Part shown: positions 1 through 8,991 of the stretch, in pieces
How the letters are laid out: every line of letters starts with the position of its first letter
Position numbering within the stretch: position 1 is the stretch's first letter
Assembly: GCF_024704385.1 (NCBI RefSeq)
Contig: NZ_JAJDFX010000002.1
Location: 3,348,001 to 3,412,000, forward strand
DNA: 64,000 nucleotides
Direction of reading: 5' to 3'
Origin: Cellulomonas sp. P24
Lineage (GTDB): Bacteria > Actinomycetota > Actinomycetes > Actinomycetales > Cellulomonadaceae
Made by a program: the position numbers and the translations under genes
The notes under the pieces: generated by a model
Told to the model about the DNA's origin: nothing
Seen by the model: only the letters and a program-made list of their open reading frames with translations
Databases searched by the model: none

Positions 1-288
1 GTGTCGCGCGGTGCGCCCCATCCAGAAGATCATCCAGGTCACCAGGGCGACGGCGGCGATCGAGAGGAACCCGCCGAGCGCCTCCTGCGCGGTGAACCCG
101 AGGGTGCGCGGGCCGAGGCTGAGGAGGGCGCCGAACCCGAGAGACAGGAGCGCGGCGGTGCCGACCCCGGCCCACAGGAACGGGAGGTGGCTCCGGCGGT
201 CGCTCTTGACGAGGTAGGCGACGAGGATCCCGACGACGAGGGCGGCTTCGAGGCCTTCGCGCAGGCCGATGAGGTAGTTGGCGATCAT
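1..288 (-). CDS. efeU: FTR1-family iron permease EfeU, N-terminal part
   Basis: The minus strand reads from an ATG at 288 for 96 codons and runs off the left edge without a stop. The N-terminus carries the REGLE motif (residues 10-14), which binds ferric iron in FTR1/EfeU permeases. Hydrophobic segments follow at about 14-27, 37-57 and 67-90. EfeU is the membrane channel of the EfeUOB iron uptake system; efeO and efeB would be expected downstream, outside the window. An iron box lies 73 bases upstream, which fits iron-starvation induction. Only about the first third of a normal permease (roughly 270-290 residues) is visible. Confidence 0.93.
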   Translation of the reverse strand, partial: MIANYLIGLREGLEAALVVGILVAYLVKSDRRSHLPFLWAGVGTAALLSLGFGALLSLGPRTLGFTAQEALGGFLSIAAVALVTWMIFWMGRTARH

Positions 289-360
289 CGTGGCTTCCGT
301 TGAGGGAGGGGATGGGGCTCGGGTCTGCCCGGGTCCCCGGGTCGAGGATGGACCGGAAAG

Positions 361-379
361 GAAGGTGAGCCTTACCTAA
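361..379 (-). promoter_or_regulatory. DtxR/IdeR-type iron box upstream of efeU
   Basis: The minus strand reads TTAGGTAAGGCTCACCTTC. This agrees at 15 of 19 positions with the known DtxR/IdeR consensus, including both core half-sites (TTAGGT and CACCT). It lies 73 bases upstream of the efeU start and no other gene begins here, so iron-dependent repression of efeU is the natural reading. The rest of 289-501 shows no gene. Confidence 0.8.
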
Positions 380-501
380 CAACGAGGACCCTACAACATG
401 CTCGCGCCGCCCCAGGAGGGGGTGATGCCGCCGATCGGTGTGAGGCGCGTCACGCGCCGTCGTGCGGGGGTGCCCCCAGGCGCGCGATCATCGCGAGGGC
501 C

Positions 502-1026
502 TCAGAGGCCGCCGTCGAGCCTCTCGAGCAGACCGGGCCACGCCGTCGCGAACGCCGGGAGAAGAGGGAGACCGGCGACGTCATCCCGGTCGACCCAGGC
601 GATCTCGAGGCTCTCCGCATCCGTCGGCCGCGGTGTCACGACGCCGGCGACCTCGGCGAGCACCGTGGTGTAGCTCCAGGGACCGTGGTCGAGCACGTGG
701 TCGCCGAGCACGCGGACCGCGTCCTGGTCGATCCCCGCCTCCTCCGCGGCCTCGCGCAGCGCCGCCTGCCGGACGGTCTCGTCGGGTCCCCGCGCACCAC
801 CCGGGATGCCCCAGGTCCCGCCCTGGTCGCTCCACAGCGCACGGTGCTGCATCACGACCGCCTCGACCCGGCCGACGGCGTCGCGCCGCGCGAGGAGCAG
901 CCCGGCGGCTCCGTGCAGGCCCCAGTGCCGACGACCGCACGTGCACACGACCCAGCCGTCACCGGGGTGCGGAGGGCGCACCGGCGGGTGCGGGGACGTG
1001 GGGTCACCGTCCGAGGAGCGAGGCAT
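502..1026 (-). CDS. Nudix hydrolase
   Basis: This 174-residue protein is read from the ATG at 1026; the frame is open further upstream but that extension is arginine-rich and unconvincing. The Nudix box is complete: G, five residues, E, then seven residues to REAAEEAG, about two thirds of the way to its C-terminal side being the helix that binds Mg2+. Before it sits a CTCGRRHWG stretch resembling the N-terminus of actinobacterial mutT-like proteins that report a CxC/H metal site. Substrate cannot be told from sequence; nucleoside diphosphate derivatives are typical. It is transcribed with the same polarity as the carboxylase gene behind it. Confidence 0.88.
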   Translation of the reverse strand: MPRSSDGDPTSPHPPVRPPHPGDGWVVCTCGRRHWGLHGAAGLLLARRDAVGRVEAVVMQHRALWSDQGGTWGIPGGARGPDETVRQAALREAAEEAGIDQDAVRVLGDHVLDHGPWSYTTVLAEVAGVVTPRPTDAESLEIAWVDRDDVAGLPLLPAFATAWPGLLERLDGGL

Positions 1027-1116
1027 GGCACGAGCGTGCCACGGATCACGCCCCTGCCCCAGAGACCGCGCTGCGTCGACTCGCGCAGCGCGCACCAGCG
1101 CGTCGCGCGGTCCAGA

Positions 1117-2901
1117 TCAGTCGAGGATCTCGCAGATCATGGTCCCGGCGCTGATGCTCGCCCCGACGGCGGCAGCGAGCCCGCGCACCGTCCCGGACCG
1201 GTGCGCGAGGAGCGGCTGCTCCATCTTCATCGCCTCGAGCACGACCACGAGGTCGCCCTCGAGCACGGCTGCACCGTCCTCGACCGCGACCTTGACGATG
1301 GTGCCCTGCATCGGGGACGTCAGACCGGTGCCGAGCGCGGCGCTGAGGCGCGTCGTGGCACGTCGTACCGGCCGCCGCGCGACGGCACCGGGGCGCCCGC
1401 GCCCACCGCCGAGCGCCAGCCCCGCAGGGATCACGACCTCGAGCCGCTTGCCGCCGACCTCGACGACCACCCGCTCCATCGCCGCCGGCTCCTCGGTGGT
1501 CGCGGTGCCCGACGTCGGCTCCCCGGTGAGACCGGCGAGCTGGTCCGAGAACTCCGTCTCGATCCACAGCGTGTGCACCCGGAAGGGCTCGTCCGGGTCG
1601 GCCGGGACGAACGCCTCGTTCTCGATGACCGCACGGTGGAACGGGACGACGGTCGGGATGCCGGCGACCTCGAGCTCGGCGAGCGCGCGTCGTGCCCGCT
1701 CGGCGGCCTGCGTGCGCGTCGCGCCCGTGACGACGAGCTTCGCGATCATCGAGTCGAACGCGCCCGACACCGTGTCGCCCTCGACGACGCCCGTGTCGAC
1801 GCGGACGCCAGGACCGGTCGGCAACGTGAGGGTCGTGATGCGGCCCGGCGCAGGCAGGAAGCCGTTGGACGGGTCCTCGCCGTTGATCCGGAACTCGAAC
1901 GAGTGGCCGCGGGTCTCGACGTGGTCGTACCCGAGCGGCTCGCCGGCGGCGATGCGCAGCTGCTCGCGCACGAGGTCGATGCCGCTGACCTCCTCGGTGA
2001 CCGGGTGCTCGACCTGGAGGCGGGTGTTGACCTCGAGGAACGAGATCGTGCCGTCCGCGCCGACGAGGAACTCGCACGTCCCCGCACCGACGTAGCCGGC
2101 TTCGCGCAGGATCGCGACGGACGACGCCACGAGCTCGGCGTTCTGCGCGTCCGACAGGAACGGTGCCGGCGCCTCCTCGACGAGCTTCTGGTGGCGGCGC
2201 TGCAGCGAGCAGTCGCGGGTCGACACGACGACGACCGTGCCGTGCTCGTCGGCGAGGCACTGGGTCTCGACGTGCCGCGGCCGGTCGAGGTACCGCTCGA
2301 CGAAGCACTCCCCACGGCCGAACGCGGCGACGGCCTCGCGCACCGCCGAGTCGTACTGGCTGTCGATCTCCTCGACGGTGCGGGCGACGCGGAGGCCGCG
2401 GCCACCGCCGCCGAACGCCGCCTTGATCGCGACCGGGAGGCCGTGAGCGGCCGCGAACGCGTGGATCTCGCTCGCGTCGGACACCGGGTCCGGCGTTCCC
2501 GCGACGAGCGGCGCGCCGGCGCGCTGGGCGATGTGGCGTGCGCTGACCTTGTCGCCGAGCGCCTCGATCGCCGACGGCGGCGGACCGATCCACACGAGGC
2601 CGGCGTCGATCACCGCCTGGGCGAACGTCGCGTTCTCCGCGAGGAAGCCGTACCCGGGGTGCACCGCGTCGGCGCCGGAACGCCGGGCCACGTCGAGCAG
2701 CTTGCCGATGTCGAGGTAGGTCTCCGCGGCGCGGGCGCCGTCGAGGGCGTACCCCTCGTCGGCAAGCGTGACGTGCAGCGACTCCCGGTCGGAGTCGGCG
2801 TACACGGCGACCGAGGCGATCCGGGCGTCACGGCAGGCACGGACGATGCGGACGGCGATCTCGCCGCGGTTGGCGACGAGGACCTTCGAGATGACGGGCA
2901 C
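1117..2901 (-). CDS. accA3: Acyl-CoA carboxylase alpha subunit (biotin carboxylase plus biotin carrier)
   Basis: This 594-residue protein joins biotin carboxylase and biotin carboxyl carrier domains. It uses ATP and bicarbonate to carboxylate biotin for acetyl- or propionyl-CoA carboxylase. The N-terminal NRGEIAVRI block is at 11-19, the ATP-grasp glycine loop FGGGGRGLR at 163-171, and the catalytic [10 protein letters not shown] stretch at 294-303. The carrier domain ends with EAMKM, the biotinylated lysine being about residue 559. This architecture is that of AccA3/BccA/PccA of actinobacteria. The beta and epsilon subunits are encoded 3.5-6 kb away on the same strand, and the biotin ligase birA is beside them. 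The symbol follows mycobacterial usage. Confidence 0.95.
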   Translation of the reverse strand: MPVISKVLVANRGEIAVRIVRACRDARIASVAVYADSDRESLHVTLADEGYALDGARAAETYLDIGKLLDVARRSGADAVHPGYGFLAENATFAQAVIDAGLVWIGPPPSAIEALGDKVSARHIAQRAGAPLVAGTPDPVSDASEIHAFAAAHGLPVAIKAAFGGGGRGLRVARTVEEIDSQYDSAVREAVAAFGRGECFVERYLDRPRHVETQCLADEHGTVVVVSTRDCSLQRRHQKLVEEAPAPFLSDAQNAELVASSVAILREAGYVGAGTCEFLVGADGTISFLEVNTRLQVEHPVTEEVSGIDLVREQLRIAAGEPLGYDHVETRGHSFEFRINGEDPSNGFLPAPGRITTLTLPTGPGVRVDTGVVEGDTVSGAFDSMIAKLVVTGATRTQAAERARRALAELEVAGIPTVVPFHRAVIENEAFVPADPDEPFRVHTLWIETEFSDQLAGLTGEPTSGTATTEEPAAMERVVVEVGGKRLEVVIPAGLALGGGRGRPGAVARRPVRRATTRLSAALGTGLTSPMQGTIVKVAVEDGAAVLEGDLVVVLEAMKMEQPLLAHRSGTVRGLAAAVGASISAGTMICEILD

Positions 2902-3093
2902 GGCTCACCGTAACGCGACGGGCTGGGCCGATCACGCTCGACGCCGACCGCGCGGACAAGATTGGGGGAGTGCCCAAGCCGATGTCACCAGACTTGGAGG
3001 GTCACTACAAGATCGCTGAGCGTGGTGCGGGTCAGGCGGCGTGGCGTTGTGCCTGGTTGACAAAGGTTGCCGGTGGCGGCGCCCGTCGCGCCG

Positions 3094-3801
3094 TCAGGAC
3101 GTCCAGAGGTCGGTGATCGCGACGCCGATCTCGCCGAGCAGCTCCCGGAGCAGCGGCAGGCTCAACCCGACGACGCCGTGGTGGTCCCCCTCGATGCCGG
3201 TGATGAACGCACCGCCGAGACCGTCGATCGTGAAGGCGCCGGCGACCGCGAGCGGCTCCCCGGTTCCGACGTAGGCGTGGATCTCGGCGTCGGAGACGTC
3301 GGCGAAGTGGACGATCGTGGAGGAGGTCGCGCCGAGCGTGCCGCGGGTCCCGCCGGCCTCGACGGCACGGTCATCGATCAGCCAGTGACCGGTGTGCAGG
3401 GTCCCGGTGCGCCCACGCATCGCCTGCCAGCGCGCGACGGCGTCGATCGCGTCGAGCGGCTTCCCGAGGACGACGCCGTCGAGCTCGAGCATCGAGTCGC
3501 AGCCGAGCAGGATGACCCCGGTGGACTCGTCGTCGGTGTCCGGGAGGATCCCGTCGACGGCTGCCGTCGACCCGGTGGCCTCGAGCGTGCCGTCGGACAG
3601 CCCGCGGGCGGTCGCCTCGACCTTCGCCTGGGCGAGCACGAGGACGGCGTCGGCCGGCGCGAGCGCTCCGAAGCGTGCGTGCGCCGCGGCGAGCACCGCG
3701 TCCTCGTCCACGCCGGAGACCGCGACGAGCGGGTCGATCCCGGCGGAGACGAGCGTCGCGCGTCGCGCGGGGGAGGCGGAGGCCAGCAGCAGTCGGGTCA
3801 C
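3094..3801 (-). CDS. maf: Maf-like nucleoside triphosphate pyrophosphatase
   Basis: The 235-residue product starts at a GTG (3801) giving VTRLLLASASPARRATL, the usual Maf N-terminus with the SASPARR substrate loop. Later blocks GCDSMLELDG and the glycine-rich IEGDHHGVVGLSLP match the family's catalytic and C-terminal motifs. Maf proteins hydrolyse non-canonical or methylated nucleotides and affect septum formation. The open frame extends 32 codons upstream, but that part would overlap the divergent VKOR promoter, and a -10-like TACCCT sits 8 bases before the GTG. The 192 bases between this stop and the carboxylase start show no gene, only a weak hairpin. Confidence 0.9.
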   Translation of the reverse strand: MTRLLLASASPARRATLVSAGIDPLVAVSGVDEDAVLAAAHARFGALAPADAVLVLAQAKVEATARGLSDGTLEATGSTAAVDGILPDTDDESTGVILLGCDSMLELDGVVLGKPLDAIDAVARWQAMRGRTGTLHTGHWLIDDRAVEAGGTRGTLGATSSTIVHFADVSDAEIHAYVGTGEPLAVAGAFTIDGLGGAFITGIEGDHHGVVGLSLPLLRELLGEIGVAITDLWTS

Positions 3802-3809
3802 GAGCAGCG

Positions 3810-3815
3810 AGGGTA
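3810..3815 (-). promoter_or_regulatory. Candidate -10 element for maf
   Basis: The minus strand reads TACCCT, eight bases before the GTG start of maf. The spacing is slightly longer than the six bases seen at other leaderless starts in this window. Confidence 0.4.
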
Positions 3816-3872
3816 CGCGGCCGACCAGCGGGGGTGCTCGCGTGTCCGGCGTGCGACGGGTCAGAATGAGGC

Positions 3873-4556
3873 ATGCCCAACGCGAGCCGTGCCGCACAGC
3901 GCCCTGCAGAACCGTCCGACCCGGACCTGGGGGCCGTGGAGGACGACTCCGCCGTCCCGACGGGCTGGCGTCACTCGAACCTCTGGATCTTCGGCGTGAT
4001 GCTGGTCGCCGCCGCGCTGAGCCTGCTCGGGTCGCTCGTCCTGTCGAACGACGCGGTGATCCTGGCGGGGGACAAGAACGCCGCGCTGACGTGCAACGTC
4101 AACGCGGTGATCTCGTGCGGGACGGTCGGCGTCTCGTGGCAGGCCGCGCTGCTCGGCTTCCCGAACGCGTTCCTCGGGGTGGCGTTCGCCCCGGTCGTGA
4201 TGACGATCGCGCTGGCCGGGATGGCCGGCGTGCGGTTCCCGCGGTGGTTCATGCTCGGGGCGCAGGTCATGTACACGATCGCCCTCGGCTTCGCCTACTG
4301 GCTGTTCTCGCAGTCGATGTTCGTGATCGGCGCGCTGTGCCCGTGGTGCCTGCTCGTGATGCTCGCGACGACCATCTCGTTCGCGACCCTCCTGCACGCG
4401 AACGTCCTGCAGGACAACCTCTTCCTCCCGAGGCGGCTGCAGCGTCGCCTCCTGGAGATCGTGCGCAGCGACGTCGACGCGTACCTGCTGGTCACCTGGA
4501 TCGTGCTGCTCGCAGCGTCGATCCTGCTCAAGTACGGGAGCCGGCTGTTCGCCTGA
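3873..4556 (+). CDS. Vitamin K epoxide reductase (VKOR) family protein
   Basis: The 227-residue membrane protein has about five hydrophobic helices. It carries the VKOR signature: an N-terminal cysteine pair around TCNVNAVISCG and a CPWC redox motif in a later helix (GALCPWCLLVM). Bacterial VKORs reoxidise periplasmic or extracellular thiol oxidases of the DsbA type and pass electrons to menaquinone. No DsbA or thioredoxin domain is fused and no partner gene is adjacent. The ATG is close behind a CAGAAT element (3862-3867), so the mRNA may have little or no leader. It diverges from maf. Confidence 0.92.
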   Translation: MPNASRAAQRPAEPSDPDLGAVEDDSAVPTGWRHSNLWIFGVMLVAAALSLLGSLVLSNDAVILAGDKNAALTCNVNAVISCGTVGVSWQAALLGFPNAFLGVAFAPVVMTIALAGMAGVRFPRWFMLGAQVMYTIALGFAYWLFSQSMFVIGALCPWCLLVMLATTISFATLLHANVLQDNLFLPRRLQRRLLEIVRSDVDAYLLVTWIVLLAASILLKYGSRLFA

Positions 4557-4569
4557 TCAGGTCGCTGGA

Positions 4570-6345
4570 TCAGGTCAGTGCGTCGGCCAGCACGTCCAGC
4601 CCGACGGAGCCGAGGTCGAGCGCCCGGGCGTGGAAGGCGCGCAGGTCGAGCTCGCCACCCTGCGCCCGGGCGTCCTGCACGGCGCGGTCACGCACCTGCT
4701 CCCACAGGCGCTGGCCGACCTTGTACGACGGCGCCTGACCGGGCCAGCCCAGGTACCGGTTGAGCTCGTACCGCAGGACCTCCTCGGACATCGCGGCGTT
4801 GCCCCGCAGGAACTCCCAGGCCTTCGCGGCGTCCCAGGCACCGCCTCCGCCCAGGTGGGCCGGGAACGGCAGGCCGAGGTGGACGCCGATGTCGAGGACG
4901 ACGCGTGCGGCGCGCAGCCGCTGGCCGTCGAGCATCCCGAGCCGGTCACCGGGGTCGTCGAGGAACCCGAGGTCCGCCATGAGGCGTTCGGCGTACAGGG
5001 CCCAGCCCTCGCCGTGGCCGGACACCCAGCAGCCGAGCCGGCGCCACCTGTTGAGCGTGTCGCGCCGGAACACCGCCTGCCCGAACTGCAGGTGGTGACC
5101 GGGGACCCCTTCGTGGAAGACCGTGGTCTTCTCGCGCCAGGTCGTGAACTCGTCGTCGCCGGCCGGGACGGACCACCACATGCGCCCGGGGCGGGAGAAG
5201 TCGTCGCTCGGCGGCGTGTAGTAGATCCCCCCGGAGTGCGTGGGGGCGATGCGAGCCTCGAGGGTCCGCACGGGGGCGGGGATGTCGAAGTGCACGCCGT
5301 CCAGCGCGGCGATCGCCGCGTCGGCTGTCTCCTGCATCCACGCGTGGAGCTCCCCGGTGCCGTGCAGCGCGCGGGACGGGTCGGCGTCGAGGACGGCGAT
5401 CGCCTCGGCGACCGTGGCGCCGGGTCCGGCGATCTGCCGGGCGACGTCCTCCTGCTCCGCGACGATGCGCGCGAGCTCGTCGAGCCCCCACGCGTACGTC
5501 TCGTCGAGGTCGACGGTGGCACCGAGGAAGTGGCGCGACCAGAGCGCGTACCGCTCCCGCCCGACGCCGTCCGCCTCGGGGGCCTGCGGGGCGAGTTCGC
5601 TGCGCAGGAATGTCGCGAGCGTCCCGTACGCCTCCCGGGCCGCCTGAGCGCCGTGCTCGAGCTCGCGCCGGACGAGAGAGCACGCCGCCGACTCGTCGAG
5701 GGCGAGCGCCGCGGCGCGGCCCGAGGTCAGCGCCGTGAAGAACGACCGGGACGGGTCCGCGAGCTCCTCGGCCTCGGCGGACGCCTCGCGCACCTGACGG
5801 ATCGCGGCGACCCGCCCGTCCCGCGCCGCCGCGCGCAACGACTCGCAGTAGCCGGTCACCGCTGCGGGGAGCGCGTGCAGTCGCTCGGCGATCGTGGACC
5901 AGTCGTCGGGGTCGGCGGTCGGCATGAGGTCGAAGACGTCGCGCAACGCCTGCACGGGTGAGGCGATCACGTTGAGGGAGGCGAGCTGCTCGTGCGCGTC
6001 GGCCAGCTCGAGCTCGAGGCCGAGTCGTTCGCGCATCGCCGCGACGGTCACGCGGTCCGTCTCGTCCTGGGGCTCTGCGGTCGACAGCGCGGCGAGGACG
6101 GCGCGCGCGGCGTCGAACCTGGCCGCGTGACCGTCGGGGGACAGGTCCGTCAGCTCGTGGTCGTGCCCGGGGATCCCCATCGACGTGGCCTGGATCGGGT
6201 CCAGCCGGGCCACCGTCGCGACGTACGCATCGGCGATCTCGTCGATGCGGGTCGTCGGGCGTCCGGCTGGGGTCCGGTCGCCCGTCGCCGGGGGCGTCCC
6301 CTCGGACGGGGTCGGGGCCTGGTGTCGCGGTGCTGGCGAGCTCAT
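4570..6345 (-). CDS. DUF885 family protein, putative zinc metallopeptidase
   Basis: This 591-residue protein belongs to the DUF885 family. The diagnostic zinc-site block is FHEGVPGHHLQ at 410-420 (HExxPGHH type), preceded by GGIYYTPP near 372-379 and followed by a conserved YELNRYLGWPGQAPSYKVG region near the C-terminus. There is no signal peptide; the first 35 residues are proline- and threonine-rich. Members are thought to be peptidases or dipeptidyl-type hydrolases, with few characterised. The ATG lies six bases behind a TAGGGT -10 element, suggesting a leaderless transcript. It converges on the VKOR gene with 13 bases between stops. Confidence 0.88.
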   Translation of the reverse strand: MSSPAPRHQAPTPSEGTPPATGDRTPAGRPTTRIDEIADAYVATVARLDPIQATSMGIPGHDHELTDLSPDGHAARFDAARAVLAALSTAEPQDETDRVTVAAMRERLGLELELADAHEQLASLNVIASPVQALRDVFDLMPTADPDDWSTIAERLHALPAAVTGYCESLRAAARDGRVAAIRQVREASAEAEELADPSRSFFTALTSGRAAALALDESAACSLVRRELEHGAQAAREAYGTLATFLRSELAPQAPEADGVGRERYALWSRHFLGATVDLDETYAWGLDELARIVAEQEDVARQIAGPGATVAEAIAVLDADPSRALHGTGELHAWMQETADAAIAALDGVHFDIPAPVRTLEARIAPTHSGGIYYTPPSDDFSRPGRMWWSVPAGDDEFTTWREKTTVFHEGVPGHHLQFGQAVFRRDTLNRWRRLGCWVSGHGEGWALYAERLMADLGFLDDPGDRLGMLDGQRLRAARVVLDIGVHLGLPFPAHLGGGGAWDAAKAWEFLRGNAAMSEEVLRYELNRYLGWPGQAPSYKVGQRLWEQVRDRAVQDARAQGGELDLRAFHARALDLGSVGLDVLADALT

Positions 6346-6351
6346 CGCCCG

Positions 6352-6357
6352 ACCCTA
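6352..6357 (-). promoter_or_regulatory. -10 element (TAGGGT) of the DUF885 gene
   Basis: TAGGGT on the minus strand is followed by exactly six bases and the ATG at 6345. TAnnnT at this distance is typical of leaderless actinobacterial transcripts. Confidence 0.65.
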
Positions 6358-6391
6358 TCGCCGACGGCCGGAGCCTCGGGGTGAGGGCGGG

Positions 6392-6631
6392 TCAGTCGCG
6401 CAGGCTCCAGCGCCACGCGTCCGGGCCGTGCAGGGCGACCGTCCCCGCGCTCCCCGGCCGGCGCAGCCGACGCGCGTGGTCGGCCCAGGCGCTCGTGGCC
6501 GCCGCAGGGGGTGCGTCGGTGCTGCCCGAGGCTGCCACCAGACCGGCGACCAGGGCGGCGAGCTCGACGTCGTCGGGTGCTCCGCGCACGACCGAGACGT
6601 GCACGAGCGACTGGCCGGTCTCCTCGGTCAC
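6392..6631 (-). CDS. accE: Acyl-CoA carboxylase epsilon subunit
   Basis: This small 79-residue protein matches the AccE family of actinobacterial acyl-CoA carboxylases. An N-terminal LVHVSVVRGAPDDVELAALV block is followed by SAWADHARRLRRP and a C-terminal DAWRWSLRD. Epsilon subunits stabilise the alpha-beta complex. The GTG start at 6631 overlaps the stop of the preceding gene (GTGA), so translation is probably coupled. The longer frame to 6706 is arginine-rich and lies inside the upstream gene, so it was not used. Confidence 0.88.
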   Translation of the reverse strand: MTEETGQSLVHVSVVRGAPDDVELAALVAGLVAASGSTDAPPAAATSAWADHARRLRRPGSAGTVALHGPDAWRWSLRD

Positions 6632-7221
6632 TCGTCGTCCTCCTCGTCCTCGTCGTCGTCCTCGAGGTCGTCGAACGGGGCGGGGCCGCCGCGTGTCGTC
6701 GCCCACTCGAGGACCTCGAAGCCCGCGCCGGTGAGCTGGGCCACGAGCGCCTCACCCCCGGCGTCGAGGAGCTCGAGCACGGCGTCCAGCGTCGAGCCGG
6801 TCGGTCCGGCCGTCGGGCTCACCACGAAGCCGAGGCTGAAGGTGTCGAGGTCGGCCTGCGGGCGCGGGGCGTCCGGGTCGTCCTGGGTCCACCGGTTCGT
6901 CCAGGCGAGGGTCGTGAGGTCCGGGTGCAGGCCGAGGAGCCGGTGGATCTCGTCGTACAGCGCGCCGTTGAGCGCACCGATGCGGCTCTCGAGGGCGAGC
7001 ACCCGCGGGTCCTCGTCGGCGTCGTGCGCGTTGAACTCCGTCCGTACCCCGATCACGGTGTCGACGTAGCCGTGGAGCGCCGTCGCGAGCGCGTCCACCG
7101 CGTCGTGCATCGACGTGCCGTCGACCGCGGGTGTCCGGCCGATCGTGCTGTCCGACCGGTCCAGGTCCGGGTCGGGCACGCCTGCTGCCTCGTCCGGGTC
7201 GTGCTGCGGCTCAGGGATCAC
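6628..7221 (-). CDS. Unknown protein coupled between accD and accE
   Basis: I do not recognise a family. The 197-residue protein starts at a GTG that overlaps the accD stop (GTGA) and its own stop overlaps the accE start in the same way, so it is built into the carboxylase operon. The N-terminal 40 residues are Pro/Asp-rich, the middle (about 40-100) looks helical ([20 protein letters not shown]), and the C-terminus ends in an acidic run of about 20 residues rich in D and E. No signal peptide, membrane segment or cysteine cluster is seen. A role in carboxylase assembly or control is inference from position alone. Confidence 0.75.
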   Translation of the reverse strand: MIPEPQHDPDEAAGVPDPDLDRSDSTIGRTPAVDGTSMHDAVDALATALHGYVDTVIGVRTEFNAHDADEDPRVLALESRIGALNGALYDEIHRLLGLHPDLTTLAWTNRWTQDDPDAPRPQADLDTFSLGFVVSPTAGPTGSTLDAVLELLDAGGEALVAQLTGAGFEVLEWATTRGGPAPFDDLEDDDEDEEDDE

Positions 7222-8837
7222 AGCGGGATGTTCCCGTGCTTCTTGGCCGGCAGGCTCGCGCGCTTGGTGCGCAGCGCGCGCAGGGCGCGGACGATCTGCG
7301 TGCGGGTCTCGGACGGTTCGATCACGGCGTCCACGTACCCGCGGTCGGCGGCGTCCCAGGGGTTGACGATCGCCTCCTCGTACTCGGCGGTGAGCCGGGC
7401 GCGCTCGGCGTCGACGTCGCCGCCGGCCGTGTCGACCGCGGCGAGCGCTGATCTCTGGAGGATGTTGACGGCCCCGCCGGCGCCCATGACGGCGATCTGC
7501 GCGGTGGGCCACGCGAGGTTGATGTCCGCGCCGAGCTGCTTCGATCCCATGACGATGTACGCGCCGCCGTAGGCCTTGCGGGTGATGACCGTGACGAGCG
7601 GGACCGTCGCCTCGGCGTAGGCGAAGATCAGCTTCGCGCCGCGACGGATGATCCCGTTCCACTCCTGGTCGGTGCCGGGGAGGAACCCGGGGACGTCCAC
7701 GAAGGTCAGCACCGGAATGTTGAACGCGTCGCAGGTCCGCACGAACCGCGCGGCCTTCTCCGCGGCGTTGATGTCGAGGGTGCCGGCCATCCGGAGCGGC
7801 TGGTTCGCGACGATCCCCACCGGGTGACCCTCGACGTGGCCGAAGCCGATCAGCACGTTCTCCGCGTACAACGGCTGAACCTCGAGAAGTACGCCGTCGT
7901 CGAGGACGTGCTCGACGACCGTGCGCATGTCGTACGGCTGGCTGTCCGAGTCGGGGATCAGCGTGTCGAGGTCCCGATCCTCCTCGGTGACCTCGACCTC
8001 GACGGCGTCGACCGGGTAGACGGGCGGGTCGGTGAGGTTGTTCTGCGGGAGGTACGAGAGGAGCATCCGCGCGTAGTCGAGGGCGTCGTCCTCGTCGGTC
8101 GCGAGGTAGTGGGCGACACCCGAGCGCGTGTTGTGCGTCGTGGCGCCGCCGAGCTCCTCGAAGCCGACGTTCTCGCCCGTCACAGAGCGGATCACGTCGG
8201 GTCCGGTGATGAACATGTTGGACGTGCCGTCCGCCATGATGATGAAGTCGGTCAGCGCGGGGGAGTAGACCGCGCCGCCGGCGGACGGACCGAGGATCAG
8301 CGAGATCTGCGGGATCACCCCGGAGGCGGCGACGTTGCGGCGGAAGATCTCCGCGAACTGCGTGAGGCCGGCGACACCCTCCTGGATGCGCGCGCCGCCG
8401 CCACCGTCGCTGATGCCGATGAGAGGGACGCCGGTGCGCAGGGCGAGGTCCATCACCTTGGTGATCTTCTGCCCGTGGACCTCGCCGAGGCTGCCGCCGA
8501 ACACCGAGAAGTCCTGCGAGTAGACGCAGACCTGCCGACCGTCGACGGTGCCGTGCCCCACCACGACGCCATCCCCGTGCGGGCGCTTCTTGTCGAGACC
8601 GAAGTTCGTCGAGCGGTGACGCGCGAAGGCGTCGAGCTCCACGAAGGAGCCCGCGTCGAGCAGGGCGTCGATGCGCTCGCGGGCGGTCTTCTTCCCGCGC
8701 GGGTGCTGTCTCTCGGCGGCGACCTGCTCGGAGGCGACGACCGCGGCGGCGTGCCGTGCCCGGAGATCGTCCAGCTTCGCTGACGTCCCGTGAAGGGTGG
8801 ACGCGGGAGCGGGGTCGCCCGTGGTGGTCTCAGTCAC
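7218..8837 (-). CDS. accD: Acyl-CoA carboxylase beta subunit (carboxyltransferase)
   Basis: The 539-residue protein is a full-length PccB/AccD-type carboxyltransferase that moves the carboxyl group from biotin to acetyl- or propionyl-CoA. Conserved blocks include [17 protein letters not shown] near 50-65, the first oxyanion-hole glycines in [13 protein letters not shown] (seen here as [10 protein letters not shown]), [16 protein letters not shown] and the second-domain [10 protein letters not shown] and [13 protein letters not shown]. The exact acyl-CoA preference cannot be read with certainty. Translation starts at a GTG six bases behind TAGTCT. It heads the operon accD-unknown-accE and diverges from birA. 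Confidence 0.95.
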   Translation of the reverse strand: MTETTTGDPAPASTLHGTSAKLDDLRARHAAAVVASEQVAAERQHPRGKKTARERIDALLDAGSFVELDAFARHRSTNFGLDKKRPHGDGVVVGHGTVDGRQVCVYSQDFSVFGGSLGEVHGQKITKVMDLALRTGVPLIGISDGGGGARIQEGVAGLTQFAEIFRRNVAASGVIPQISLILGPSAGGAVYSPALTDFIIMADGTSNMFITGPDVIRSVTGENVGFEELGGATTHNTRSGVAHYLATDEDDALDYARMLLSYLPQNNLTDPPVYPVDAVEVEVTEEDRDLDTLIPDSDSQPYDMRTVVEHVLDDGVLLEVQPLYAENVLIGFGHVEGHPVGIVANQPLRMAGTLDINAAEKAARFVRTCDAFNIPVLTFVDVPGFLPGTDQEWNGIIRRGAKLIFAYAEATVPLVTVITRKAYGGAYIVMGSKQLGADINLAWPTAQIAVMGAGGAVNILQRSALAAVDTAGGDVDAERARLTAEYEEAIVNPWDAADRGYVDAVIEPSETRTQIVRALRALRTKRASLPAKKHGNIPL

Positions 8838-8843
8838 ACGACG

Positions 8844-8849
8844 AGACTA
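8844..8849 (-). promoter_or_regulatory. -10 element (TAGTCT) of the accD operon
   Basis: TAGTCT on the minus strand is followed by six bases (CGTCGT) and the GTG start at 8837, predicting a leaderless mRNA for accD, the unknown gene and accE. Confidence 0.65.
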
Positions 8850-8979
8850 GTTGGTCGGCCCGTGCCGGGTGGTGGTGCCGCCGTACCGCAGGTCGGTGAC
8901 TCGTCCGTCGGTTTCCCACAACGGCTCGCGGGCGCGTGCGACGCCCATTCGGGTGGCGCCCGGGTCGCCCCGGACGGGG

Positions 8980-8985
8980 CAGGAT
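8980..8985 (+). promoter_or_regulatory. Candidate -10 element (CAGGAT) of birA
   Basis: CAGGAT is followed by six bases and the birA ATG at 8992. It differs from TAnnnT at the first base but has the spacing of the other leaderless starts here. Confidence 0.5.
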
Positions 8986-8991
8986 GGCGCC

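Noticed and set aside
2982-3116. A 44-codon plus-strand frame in the gap between the carboxylase and maf genes
   Set aside because: It overlaps the end of maf, has no ribosome site and matches nothing I know.
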